Source of the DNA: Hofstenia miamia
Lineage: Eukaryota; Xenacoelomorpha; Acoela; Hofsteniidae
DNA length: 64,000 nt
NCBI GenBank assembly: GCA_900660155.1
Contig: CABFPE010000872.1
Coordinates: 178,641 to 242,640, forward strand
Direction of reading: 5' to 3'
Program-made: the position numbers and the translations under genes
Notes under the pieces: model-generated
What the model saw: the letters and a program-made list of their open reading frames with translations, nothing else
The model's database searches: none
Told to the model about the DNA's origin: nothing
Shown: positions 10,226-20,012 of the stretch, in pieces
Numbering within the stretch: the stretch's first letter is position 1
Layout of the letters: each line of letters opens with the position of its first letter

Positions 10226-12690
10226 GTGGGAAAATTTTTTGAGACACATACAGAAACGTTATTATATTGTGGATTAAATGTGCCTAATGCATTTTTTGTA
10301 CCTGAATGTCAATGTGTTTATTATAAGTATGATTGTACGTTTTATCGACTTCCAACTGATACTTATGAAAAACAGAGATGGCTGGATGCAATTCCTCGCG
10401 TTTTTTTACCGTACCCAACACATTTGGTAGTTTTCAAGTGCCACTGGTTTCTACCAATGAAAACTACAATGAAAAAGGACGTGTTCGACCAGCGGAATTC
10501 CCCAATAAATTGGATGGCATTCCTGCTTCATGTTTTAAACAGCATCAAAGCACACATAGGTTAATTTTTGTTTTAGCTAATAAATTTGAATTAGAGATTG
10601 AAAATACATTTATGATTATTCAATATATGTCACAATTTTAACTGCATTTAAAACATTTTACTATAGAAGAAATGCATTAAGAATGAAATATAAATTGGAG
10701 AAACATTTGCACTAAATTATAAGAAATTTATTTATCATACATATCAATAGGCTTAGTTCTGTAAAATGCTGCATTTAGGCCAACAAGTTGTTTAAGTTCT
10801 CAGAGAATAGAGAAAGAAGAATTCATGCTAAAGTCGAAATTAAGTTTTAATAAGAATTTGCTACTGGAATATTACAATGTACATTTTTAAAAGCTGATGA
10901 TATAATTGTTATTAAGCGAGAAAAAAGTATCGTAATTTTTGAGGTGGAGATTGAAAGTTTTTTAAAGACCATCTGCACTATTACAATTGATGAATTCTTC
11001 ATTCGTATCATATTCAGCCTATTTCGGTTCTTTTAGAATAGCAACACTAGATAGAGTTCTACATGGTAAACTTAAATTTTGGTCTGCATTTCAGAATGTT
11101 GCAAAATCTGTTTGAAATTTTGAATTTATTCATTCTTACCATCAGCTTACAGATGTTCTTTTATTGGTGAGTTTGGTTCACTAAATCATGTTCCAAAACA
11201 ACACAGAATGTATTCCAATGCATTGTTTTCATTTTCATTAAAATTATCAAGTTTATCTCGACATGCATATGTTTATATTCGTGACTTTTGCCATTACCAA
11301 GCATTCCAACAATACAAAAAACTACACTCTTCCCTGGTCTTAATAAAGAACGCCCCTGGGTATGTTTAAATCCATTACATTCAACAAAAGAGTGGTTTTT
11401 ATTGTTTGATTTTCCACATTTGATAAAATCTGTTCGAAACAGCTGGTATTCTGCAAAAGAGAAAACTCATTTTTGATGGAATGTATTGTAAATGGAGTAA
11501 AATATTGCATTTTAGAACAAGGAAGTAGATAACGTTTTGAAATTAAATTCTTTAAATTTTGCTGCTTTGCATTCGTCTGCTATAAAAAAAACAAGATCCG
11601 CTTGGCTTTGAAGATTTTTGATGAAAAAACTGTGGCAGCACTCAAAATGTGTGAAAGAGATCAAAAAGCTAAATTAGTAGAAATTGTTTCTAATATTTTC
11701 AAAATAGGATATTTTAAGTCTCCTACTATAGGACCAAGAAAAATGACAAATTTAAAATGGTTATTTCTTCTAAATATGATGACTGCCTTGACTACCTAAG
11801 CATAAATGCAAATAAGTTTCGTGACATGGGCCCCCATAGCAATCAACAACGGATAAAAAGCTTAACTTTGGAAACTAGTTTTGGTATGTCTCGGACTTTG
11901 ATGGGATTAAAATAACTTTCAGAATTTTTACTAGATTTTGGATTTTCGTATTTAATGCTCGGAGGATTTCAGACTGATCCACTTGAGCGTTAATTTGGAA
12001 TTTGCCGGCAGTCTGCAGGAAGCAATCACCAAGTGTCTGAATATCAAGTGATGAACACATTTTATTAATAATATGTTTACTAGTGACTAGTTGTTTGTTA
12101 GTTGGTACATATGGTCAGTGGCGTACGCAGGGGGGGGGACATGGTGGAATGTCCCCCCGTCAGTTTTCCAAAATTGATTTTGACTGGATAAATCAAAAAA
12201 TTTTCGTAAAAAATTGAAAAATTTAAAATCTAGTATAGTGAAATGTATTTTTAGGGTCTATTTTCTCAATATTTTCAAAAATTTTCGCATTGGGTAATGA
12301 TGATGATGTCCCCCCCCCCGTCAGAAAATCCTGCGTACCCCCCTACATATGGTTTATACGCATTGTATATAAGACACACTTTAAACAGAGAAAAAAGTTC
12401 AGTTAAATCGGGTTCTCTTGTTACTTAGTTAGAATTTTTGTTGCTCTAGTAAATGATCACCTAAGTGACCTTTTGCTTTGGCATAGTTCTCTCTAGATTC
12501 AACCCAGTGATTCTACAATACTGCCTATTTATTGAATGACATGGTTTGTCAATTTTGTGAAGCAGAACCTGATAACAATATTATCAACAATTGATTAAGT
12601 AATTCTATTATGTACATTGCGGGATTTATTGTAGCAAAATTTCAATTAGCCGATTTTAAAGGTTCAAATGATATGATTAAAAATGCAGAT
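10226..12690 (+). pseudogene. THAP-domain P-element transposase remains
   Basis: Blocks in order on the plus strand: (1) 10300-10560, THAP-like TFYRLPTDTYEKQRWLDAIPR, a CHW, then after a frame change GRVRPAEFPNKLDGIPASCF. (2) 11390-11450, WFLLFDFPHLIKSVRNSWY, like the HLIKSIRN block of P transposases. (3) 11602-11700, LALKIFDEKTVAALKMCE and onward. (4) 11870-12060, LETSFGMSRTLMGLK then QTDPLERxFGICRQSAGSNHQ, the family's DPLE-FG-R-GG C-terminal block. (5) near 12600-12650, IMYIAGFIVAKFQL. Several frame changes and stops separate them, so this copy cannot make a full transposase. P transposases use GTP in cut-and-paste transposition, and vertebrate THAP9 is a domesticated relative. Confidence 0.82.
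12116..12345. mobile_element. 230-bp hAT-type MITE nested in the P element
   Basis: Flanked by exact 8-bp CATATGGT copies (12108-12115 and 12346-12353). The left end CAGTGGCGTACGCAGG pairs with the complement of the right end TAGGGGGGTACGCAGG, matching at 13 of 16 positions. Runs of G and C follow the termini on each side and the core is AT-rich and non-coding. The insertion lies between the DPLE and YIAGF blocks of the P transposase remains, so it postdates the P element. Confidence 0.9.
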
Positions 12691-13656
12691 TTTTAAGTAT
12701 ATATTAAATTGCTATGGAATTTATTTGACTGCATAACATCCCATGCAATTTATACGTCACGAAACTGAAAATGAAGAGTATGAAAGACTATTTAGTCCTC
12801 TATAGAAAATTTCTAGGTGTTTGTTCAACACTTTTAGTGGAGGTTACATCTGCAAATTAGATGATGACAACTGCAAACATTCAAAATCATGTAAATCACA
12901 ACAATGTATGTAAAATGATGCCTTTAGTTTTAAAGCAACAATATGTTATAGTTGCATTTAAATTTTACTGTATTTATAGAGAACTTAAAGAAATTTCCCA
13001 CCTACACATTTTTATTATAATATTTCCGTTTCACCTCCTGTTATTCAGAGCTCCTTAGTTCAAACCAAGTTTCTTATCTTATTCATTTACTTTGAATTTC
13101 GATGCCAAATTGTAGAAAACTTCAAGAGACAAACTATAATTTTTTCAAAAAAATTAAGGTTGATTTCTTGAAATAAAATTATACTTGTTCTAATGATAGT
13201 TAATTAACAGAATAAATTAATGTGAATTTAAATCTCAACAATTAGAATATTTGCTCTAGAATTTAAGTTTTCTGTGCATAAATTACTAGTAGTATTATTT
13301 TATAAATAAATGCAGAGAAAAATGTGTTAGAATAAAATTTACAAAAATGTTATTTGTATTTCTGACACTCTATGTATTCTTTGATGGACAAGACAGACTG
13401 CACACTAAAATATAAAATCTAAGCTACATAATGCTACTTCATTAGATATTGAGTGTTAACAAGTTTATTTGTGGAATGCAAGTATAATATTTCTGCAATT
13501 AATGCTAAGCTTATATGCTAATTATCTTAATAAAGATTATCGTAATTTTAAATATTGATCATTTAAAATAATAATTTGCTTTAGTTAGTACATAACCATG
13601 CTTTGAAAATGAAACACCCAATTATATTTTACTATAGTTATAACTTTATATTTTAG

Positions 13657-14630
13657 ACTGATTTTGAATTTTACTTCATGCATGTGTCGAGGCAGTTTTT
13701 AATTATAAAAATTCCTTGCAAGAATCCTGACTGGAAGGATCAATACAAGCGAACTCACTATACATATCAATTCCTAAACAAAGGAACCTACAGGGCAATA
13801 CGTGCTACAAATATATTCGTATGCACCACTGGATGGTTGGTTGGTGTTCCATTAAATTTGCTCTGCTTCCTATTTTTTCTTAAACACATGATAAAAAATA
13901 AGAACTTCAACTACTTATGGCTGCTTCTTAATTCAGGAGTAGACCTGATCAATCTTTTGTTTAGAATGTCACTCTTGTTTATTGAGTTAGCATTTCCAAC
14001 ATTTATATTTGGTTCTACTTTAACATATACAACGCATGGTGCTACATTTCAAAATCCACCATATTTCTACATTTGCAGAATGATAAATTTCTTCAGAGGT
14101 CTAAATCAATTTCTTTCTCCTTCTGTTCTTGTGTTGCTTGCTCTAGAACGTCTAATATTAATAAAATTTCACAAATTTGCAGATAAGTTGCTTTCCTTCA
14201 AATGTAAAATTATAGTTTTGAGTACATTACTTGTAAGTGTTCTCATTGCTAGCTTCTTTTTTGCAATGAGATCAACATGGGAGTATGTCAATTATAATGT
14301 AAGATGGGTGATATTTGATCTCAGTAAGCACTGCAATTTTGGTCTTTTTAACACCTTCTACTATGAAGAATCCCTTGGACAAACTGATTTTCCTATCGCT
14401 TTGAAAGCTGACGCTATTGTTTGGAATGGCTTAATTGAGGTTTTATTTGTTATGGTTATACCAATTATGATTCAGTTTGCAATATATGTCTATATATTTT
14501 GCAATTCAAGGCATCACATCAGCAAGAAGCTTCAATCAGTTCAACGTCGTTTGACAAAGGTTTCTTTGGCAGGAAGTACTGCATATTTACTGCTCAGCAT
14601 TCCATTTGTATTTCAGAAAGTCTTAAGGAT
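13657..14630 (+). CDS. LDLa-module class A GPCR, exon 3 of 4 (helices 1-6)
   Basis: The acceptor TTTTAG|ACT at 13656/13657 continues in phase 0 from exon 2. The exon encodes a juxtamembrane stretch and six hydrophobic helices: TM1 around NIFVCTTGWLVGVPLNLLCF (about residue 312), TM2 WLLLNSGVDLINLLFRMSLL, TM3 ending LLALERLILIKFH, TM4, TM5 LIEVLFVMVIPIMIQFAIYV, and TM6 GSTAYLLLSIPFVFQK. The usual (D/E)RY after TM3 appears as ERL. The TM3 and loop-2 cysteines (YICRM, KHCNF) are present for the conserved disulfide. The donor AGGAT|GTATCA is weak, but it is the one that gives the phase 2 needed by exon 4. The open frame runs on to 14865, which is intron read-through. Confidence 0.85.
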
Positions 14631-15032
14631 GTATCATGCAATTCTCTACATTTTTCTTCTTGATGAACAAGCAGAAATATATGTAAATCATAAAATTTGC
14701 AAATACTGTATTTTGTATAAAGGTAACAGAATTGGTGATTTACATGAAGATTCAAGATGGTATACATTTTTTATTTTATTAAAAATATATTCAATTAAAG
14801 CTAAAATTAAACCTAAAAAATATAGAAAAATTTTTTCAATGCGACATACTTCACACATATTTTGAGTTTTCACCAAGTTTTGAAAGCATGCATTGCATAG
14901 CCTTCTCGCTTAACTATGCATTATTTTTATAACTTATCACTAAAAGCGCTCTTGCTTATCACTTGAGCATTTTTTCCAATTTCAACTTTGATATGATTTA
15001 CATTTTTTAGAATTTTTGCTATATATTGCCAT

Positions 15033-15223
15033 TAAGGGGTAGTTTGCACGAAGCCATCTATATCTATTTATCACCACTGTTCAGGGCTTTGCAGTCCAGA
15101 CTTTGATTGCTTCAATTCGACAGACTTTTATTTCTTTTCTTGCTACCAATGACGTAGTCTAACCGTGGCCTAAGGGGTAGTTTGCAGAAAGCCATCTATA
15201 TCTATTTTTCACCATTATTCAGG
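15033..15223 (+). repeat. Direct repeat, two 53-bp units 138 bp apart
   Basis: The phrase taaggggtagtttgca, followed by gaaagccatctatatctatt and a caccat/caccac-ttcagg end, occurs at 15033-15085 and 15171-15223. It lies in the last intron of the receptor gene. No ends or coding content were recognised. Confidence 0.8.
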
Positions 15224-15682
15224 AGAAATGCTGAATTGATTAAATTCATAATATTGTGAATTATGAGTTCCAGGCTGTGGTTTACTTGACCACTTGATAG
15301 ATCAGTTTGCCACCTGGGTGGTTAGTAGATTGCTAAAAAATGAAATGAAAAAGTCAGAATTTTTAAATAAGATGAGCCCACATAGTGTGGTGTCACTCGG
15401 GAAAAATAGTATTTATATCACTTGTCCTCTCATTTGAATGGTTGTTGCATGTTATAATTTGCGAGGGAACTTCTGATATGTATACAAAGTGCAGGTAATG
15501 ATTCGATTTTTGTTGTATGTAGGTGTGAGAAACATTGTCTTAATTTAATAGAAATTATCTTTGTCTCAAGACTAGTTTTTCTTTCTTATTATTGTATTTA
15601 TTATTAACCACTTATATTGTTCGTTTTATTTATTCGATTGTGATTCTATTTGGGTATGAACATAATAATTAGCTAGACATTG

Positions 15683-17063
15683 GCGACAATTAGGGAATCA
15701 TCTTACAGTTTACGACATTGAAAATGGGACAGTGTGAAATTCTACTTGAGAACAAACATTGCATTAATTTAGACAGGTGCCTACATGTACACCGGTTTTT
15801 AATCTTTTGCAACTTCTTTTGCATTTGATTTCTTGTCTTTGTAACCTATTCATACGTTTCGTTTGCTTCAGCAGTTTTTATCATGGGTAAACATGTGCCA
15901 GATTCAACCAGGAAAATTTTGATTTCGTTATCCATGCAAAACATGAGTTACCGCGAAATCTCAGCCAGAACTGTAATCCCAAAAAGCACCGTGCGGCGAA
16001 TTGTAACTACCTACAGAGAAACCGGGAGAAAAATCGCAAAGCCCAGACGAGGAAGAGCTATCAAAATTTCCGAAAAAGGCAGGAACTACCTGGGACGCCT
16101 TTCTAAAATTTGCCCCCATTTGACTGCTAGAAGGTTGAAAATGGACTGGACATGGGGTCACCTGGTTTCACTTAGGACTGTTCAGAGATATTTACAGCGA
16201 ATGCATCTTAATGGTCGCAAGGCAGCGAGGAAACCAATTTTATCGGACACCCAAAGAAAAGCGCGCCTAAAATGGTGTAAGGACCATTCAAAAAACTCTC
16301 CAGGAGATTGGAATAAAGTATGCTTCTCCGACGAAACTATCATTGATTTATCTGCAAGGAAGGTACAGTATGTACGAAGACCACCTGGAAGCTTTTTACG
16401 GTACGATCCGAGATATTTAGCGAGGTATACCCCAAGAGGTGCGTCTTCAAAAATAATGATTTGGGGGTGTATTTGGTCTTCAGGGCACCGTGTCATGGTT
16501 CGCGTTAATGGTAACATGGAAAGTACCCAATATGGAGATATTCTAAGAGATTATGTGGCACCCAACATGGAAGACGGATTTTTATTTCAACAGGATAATG
16601 CGCCATGCCACACTTCCAATCTATCCCTTGAAAACATGGAAAAACTGGGAATTGCCCTACTCCCCGATTGGCCCGCCCGCTCTCCTGACTTAAATATTAT
16701 AGAAAACCTATGGAAACAGCTTAAAGACCGTATCCAGTACGCTACAGTTCAGAATTTGGACGAACTCTATGATCTGGTCGAATCACATTTTTACTCGATT
16801 CCAGACGAAAATATAAAAAAACTGTATTCCTCTATCCCCGCAAGACTACAAACTGTCATCAAAGCGAGGGGGTACCCCACAAAGTACTGAACTTTATTTA
16901 TTTCATCGTATGACTGTTTGTTTTGCGTTATTCAATACAATATTTGGCATTTGTTTACTCGTTTTTTAGTAAAATTGTACTGTCCCATTTTCAATGTAGT
17001 GAACTGTACATACAGCAACTACTATCAGCTTTTTGTTGGATATCTGTGAGATCCCCTAATTGT
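15683..17063 (+). mobile_element. Apparently intact Tc1-like DNA transposon (DD35E type)
   Basis: An element with one uninterrupted transposase gene, lying in the last intron of the receptor gene in the same orientation. Inverted repeats on both sides share CATTGAAAATGGGACAGT (15716-15733 against the complement of 16979-16996), continuing outward through a CAGTT...AC stretch. An outer matching pair ACAATTAGGG(A/G)ATC lies near 15685 and 17050. The right repeat carries about 36 extra bases between its outer and inner matches, so the exact outer ends are approximate. Good end similarity and an open gene imply a young insertion. Confidence 0.85.
15883..16890 (+). CDS. Tc1-like transposase, 335 aa, intact
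   Basis: Cuts and pastes its own element at TA sites. The amino-terminal 110 residues form two helix-turn-helix regions (STRKILISLSMQNMSYREIS...STVRRIV and the LTARRLKMDW region) linked by a basic KPRRGRAIK segment like the GRPR-type AT-hook. The catalytic core follows: first Asp in CFSDETIID, second Asp in LFQQDNAPCHTSN, catalytic Glu in SPDLNIIENLWKQLK. Between the second Asp and the Glu I count 35 residues, not the 34 of classical Tc1. The length is normal for the family. MGKHVPDSTRK at 15883 is the first ATG of the frame and fits the family start. It sits in a host intron, so any expression could come from its own promoter or the host transcript. Confidence 0.92.
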   Translation: MGKHVPDSTRKILISLSMQNMSYREISARTVIPKSTVRRIVTTYRETGRKIAKPRRGRAIKISEKGRNYLGRLSKICPHLTARRLKMDWTWGHLVSLRTVQRYLQRMHLNGRKAARKPILSDTQRKARLKWCKDHSKNSPGDWNKVCFSDETIIDLSARKVQYVRRPPGSFLRYDPRYLARYTPRGASSKIMIWGCIWSSGHRVMVRVNGNMESTQYGDILRDYVAPNMEDGFLFQQDNAPCHTSNLSLENMEKLGIALLPDWPARSPDLNIIENLWKQLKDRIQYATVQNLDELYDLVESHFYSIPDENIKKLYSSIPARLQTVIKARGYPTKY

Positions 17064-17499
17064 GGTACCGATGGTAGGTTAGGATTTAGGTATATGTATA
17101 CGGTTACTTATAACAACTACTACTTGCTATGTCTATTTGAACCCTCACATAAATTACACTCTCAATTAAATCATGCCCCAAACTATCGCGATTACCTGCT
17201 AATTACAGGTCTTTTTAGATAGGCTGAGAAATAAGAATCCCATAAGTGCCTTAATTGAGCTAGTCAGTCATAATGAAATAAGTTAAACACAGTTGCACTG
17301 GAATGATGGAATTGGAGATAGATCTTTGGTGTGACCCTGTGTGGAATTGGTAAACTTGATCATTTATCTTGAGTACCTCAGTTTGGACCTGGAATGATAT
17401 AGTTTAACTACTGATCATTTGTTGTATGGAAGACTTTATAGTTATTAATAAAGGAAACAATTAATTGTTTAATTAACTCAAATCTATCCCTTCACCTGA

Positions 17500-17568
17500 T
17501 TCTACAATAGGCCCTCATCCTAAGCACTAAAAATTTAACAAGGGAGACCAGGCCCCTTACACCCCTGA
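17500..17568. repeat. Probable hAT-MITE terminus
   Basis: The stretch ends ggccccttacacccctg, the complement of a CAGGGGTGTAAGGGG-type start. The matching opposite end was not found, so the element is truncated or diverged. Confidence 0.3.
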
Positions 17569-17694
17569 TTATATTAGAAATAAGGATATTAATTTATAGT
17601 TTGATATTCAAACGTTATCATACTCAAGTTTCATCAAAATATTAGCATAGTTAATAATTTTCATTATTAGTCCAAAATAGAGACATTTTTGAAA

Positions 17695-18000
17695 AACTTA
17701 CCGAATCGCAACACCATTTGGGCATTGAAGCAGAAACGCGAATTTTGGCGCGGTATGCCTCAAATCGCTGGAAATTTATCGCGGCTAGCTTTGTTTAGTC
17801 TGTAGTACTTAACTTTTTTTGATTTAGCAAGTATGTAAAAGATCACAAAGCTTAAACGCACTTTTCAGTATAAAGTATTTAATATTCCCTTAAAATAATT
17901 AATATTGGTACTTTTTTTGATCGACGGTGCCACCGAGGGATGCCACAATGAGCGTTTTTCTGAGAGCTACCGACCACACCGCGCACATTTCTATTTCAAA
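17695..18000. other. G+C-richer patch in the last intron, unidentified
   Basis: Two GC-richer blocks, at about 17700-17780 (ggcgcggtatgcc, atcgcggctagc) and 17915-17990 (gatcgacggtgccaccgag, ccacaccgcgcac), stand out from the AT-rich surroundings. They do not read as protein. A short dispersed repeat or SINE-like element is possible but no promoter boxes or ends could be shown. Confidence 0.3.
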
Positions 18001-18058
18001 AAGCATGCAATGTTAAAATTGATAGTTTATTAATTAAAGTTATTTTATGTGTTTTTAG

Positions 18059-18212
18059 GAAGTATGACTATTCATATTCACAAGTTGATATCTACTTCTT
18101 ACGCACAGCAGAAATGTTTTATCTAGCAATTAGCACAGTTAATCCCTTGCTGTACGTTTGGTTATTCAAGGATATCCAATCACAATTGCTTGCATGTTTT
18201 GTCCGAAATTAA
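18059..18212 (+). CDS. LDLa-module class A GPCR, exon 4 of 4 (helix 7 and tail)
   Basis: The acceptor GTTTTTAG|G at 18058/18059 completes the split codon of exon 3. The frame reads KYDYSYSQVDIYFLRTAE, a short third extracellular loop, then a seventh helix MFYLAISTVNPLLYVWLF carrying the canonical NPxxY motif as NPLLY. An amphipathic helix-8-like KDIQSQLLACFVRN precedes the stop at 18210-18212. This frame is the only open one of the three, and it matches the phase produced by the exon-3 donor at 14630. The C-terminal tail is very short. Confidence 0.85.
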
Positions 18213-19320
18213 TTGATATCCATCATTGATTAATCCATGCAACCAATATCTCATCCCTGACTCTTGATTATGTGATTTATCAAAGCTTTTGTGAAGGTGA
18301 TTCATTAAAATATATTGTTATGCTTAGAAATATATATCTGAATATTTTAATGTATAAATACTGATTTTCTTTAGGAATATTAAAAAAAATTAGTAAGCAT
18401 GCTAAAATCAAAGAATCCACAAGAAGTTTGAAAATACTCCCTCAATGCCTACATTTATTTAAGTTCTCTGATTAAAAAAACAGTAACACGGAAATACCAA
18501 CTAAAAATATATTTCAGAAAAATGAAAGTCTTATTAGTTCATCTTCCACATTAAACACCACCAATATTGATTTTGATGCATCTTTATATTAATTACAACT
18601 TATAAATGATGCATTTTGGATTATGCATACATACAGTGTTGTAGGAATGTTAAAAATTAATAATTATAATAATAATAATAATAATTAATAAATTAACTCA
18701 AGCACTTTAACCAATTGAATATATAAAATCTACAAGCTAACACATTACAAAATTCTTTAGTAAACTATTTACATGTGCACTGTTAATTGAAGGGGAGCCT
18801 TAAAAATAATTCTATGATTCTTTGTGCTTACAATTTTTCTCACTAAATTCTTTCCATAATATTGGACATCTAAAACGTGGGTTATTTCTTTTATTGATTT
18901 TGAAGCAATTATTAAAAAGCGTAATTAATATATGATTCAGGAATAAATTTGTGAATCATACGTAAGGATTAATACTAAATATAGTAAGTCACGACGAAGT
19001 TATCCGATATGATGACATTTGTTCTGTTATGGATTTTTTATGAGAATATAATTTAGTGTTCTGCGTGAGCATTTGAATATTTTGTAATTGAAGAACGTTC
19101 TTTGAATGCGAGAATTTGAAAAATAGTCTTGACAAATGAATTAATTAGTAGTACATGACAGACGCCATCTTTTGTAATTTTTGGGAAACTAGATTTTAAA
19201 TCTATTGTCTATCAACACATTTAGATAGTTTGCGCATGTGCTAGGAGTAAATTCATTATTACAAACATTAATTTTAATCTTTGAAATATTTTTGGAAGAA
19301 TTGATTTTTAGTTTTTTAGT
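18213..19320. other. 3' flank of the receptor gene, AT-rich
   Basis: No further gene. It includes an (AAT)n tract at about 18666-18686 and several aataaa words that could serve polyadenylation of the receptor transcript. None can be singled out. Confidence 0.5.
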
Positions 19321-19324
19321 ATTN

Positions 19325-20012
19325 CCCCCCCCCAATTCTGCAGAAACAAGCTAATTTATCAACATAATAATTATAACCATAATCCTAGCCTTACCCAAAC
19401 TATATCCTAAACCATAACCCTCACTTCAAACTTAACTAACTATATCCCTAACCCTAACCAAAAACATAACCCTAAACACAACTCTAACTTTAAGCTAAAT
19501 TCTACACTAACCCTAATCTTAACCCAAACCATAAACCTAACACTACTGTGTTCTTCACTATAATAGAGCGGACTCAATGAAAACACTCATTTAAATTAAA
19601 TAAACAAAGCAAAGCCTCTTAAGAAGGCTTTGAAACAAAGTAACTATGTTAAAAGTTTTGAAGGAAAAGGCGATGTGTTGATTGAATAAACATTGCCAAA
19701 TCCTATAATTGCTTTTTAAACAAATAAAAGCAGCGTTGTTAAACGAATAATTAGCATATTAATAGCAGTATATTATAATTATTTATAATGTATATTGAAA
19801 TTTACTAATATTTATAATAAATTTGCATATCCCTTCTACATATTGTTTAATGGATGGCTTGGGTTAGGGTTAGGACTAAACTGTGAGTTGGCTTACTTTA
19901 GGGTTAGGGTTATGGTTTGGGTTAATGTTGAGGTTGGGGAAAGGGTTTGGGTTAGGTCTATAATTATTATATTGATAAACTTGCATATTTTTGCAATTAT
20001 TTGAGTGTGGGG
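19325..20012. mobile_element. Fold-back element with telomere-like (CCCTAA)n arms
   Basis: The left arm begins with a C run, then an aatt-gca block and attTATCAACATAATAATTATA. The right arm ends with the complement of this (TATAATTATTATATTGATAAA at 19960-19980, then tgcatatttttgcaatt and a G run near 20008). Just inside are degenerate ccctaaccctaa-type words (about 19380-19550) and, in the right arm, gggttagggttagg-type words (19858-19958). The two arms can pair along hundreds of bases. Single-stranded telomeric motifs facing each other inside inverted ends suggest a non-autonomous fold-back element, not an old telomere. The N at 19324 marks a scaffold join at its left edge. Confidence 0.7.

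Larger units (their letters stand above)
10170..13058 (+). mobile_element. P-element-type transposon with THAP domain (degenerate, full-length)
   Basis: A 2889-bp element lying in intron 2 of the receptor gene, bounded by an exact 8-bp duplication GTTCAAAC (10162-10169 and 13059-13066), the target size of P elements. Its inverted repeats are about 65-70 bp: 10170-10235 matches the complement of 12993-13058 with only a few mismatches, starting CAAGGAGCTCTGAATAACAG on one side and T for C at the first base on the other. Inside are pieces of a THAP DNA-binding domain and P-type transposase. Both ends are present, so it is a complete but decayed insertion. A second element (12116-12345) sits inside it. 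Confidence 0.9.

Noticed and set aside
14688-14876. Continuation of the GPCR exon-3 frame to 14865
   Set aside because: It loses receptor character after helix 6, and helix 7 is found in a phase-compatible exon at 18059. The extension is intron read-through.
15961-16517. Minus-strand frames inside the intact Tc1 transposase
   Set aside because: Shadows of the transposase gene, without independent support.
17700-17760. Possible small nuclear RNA because of an aacttacc word
   Set aside because: The rest of the sequence does not match any snRNA pattern I know and no promoter elements are visible.
19380-19960. A buried ancestral telomere or chromosome fusion point
   Set aside because: The telomere-like words are degenerate, face each other, and are enclosed by a second inverted repeat, which fits a fold-back element better.
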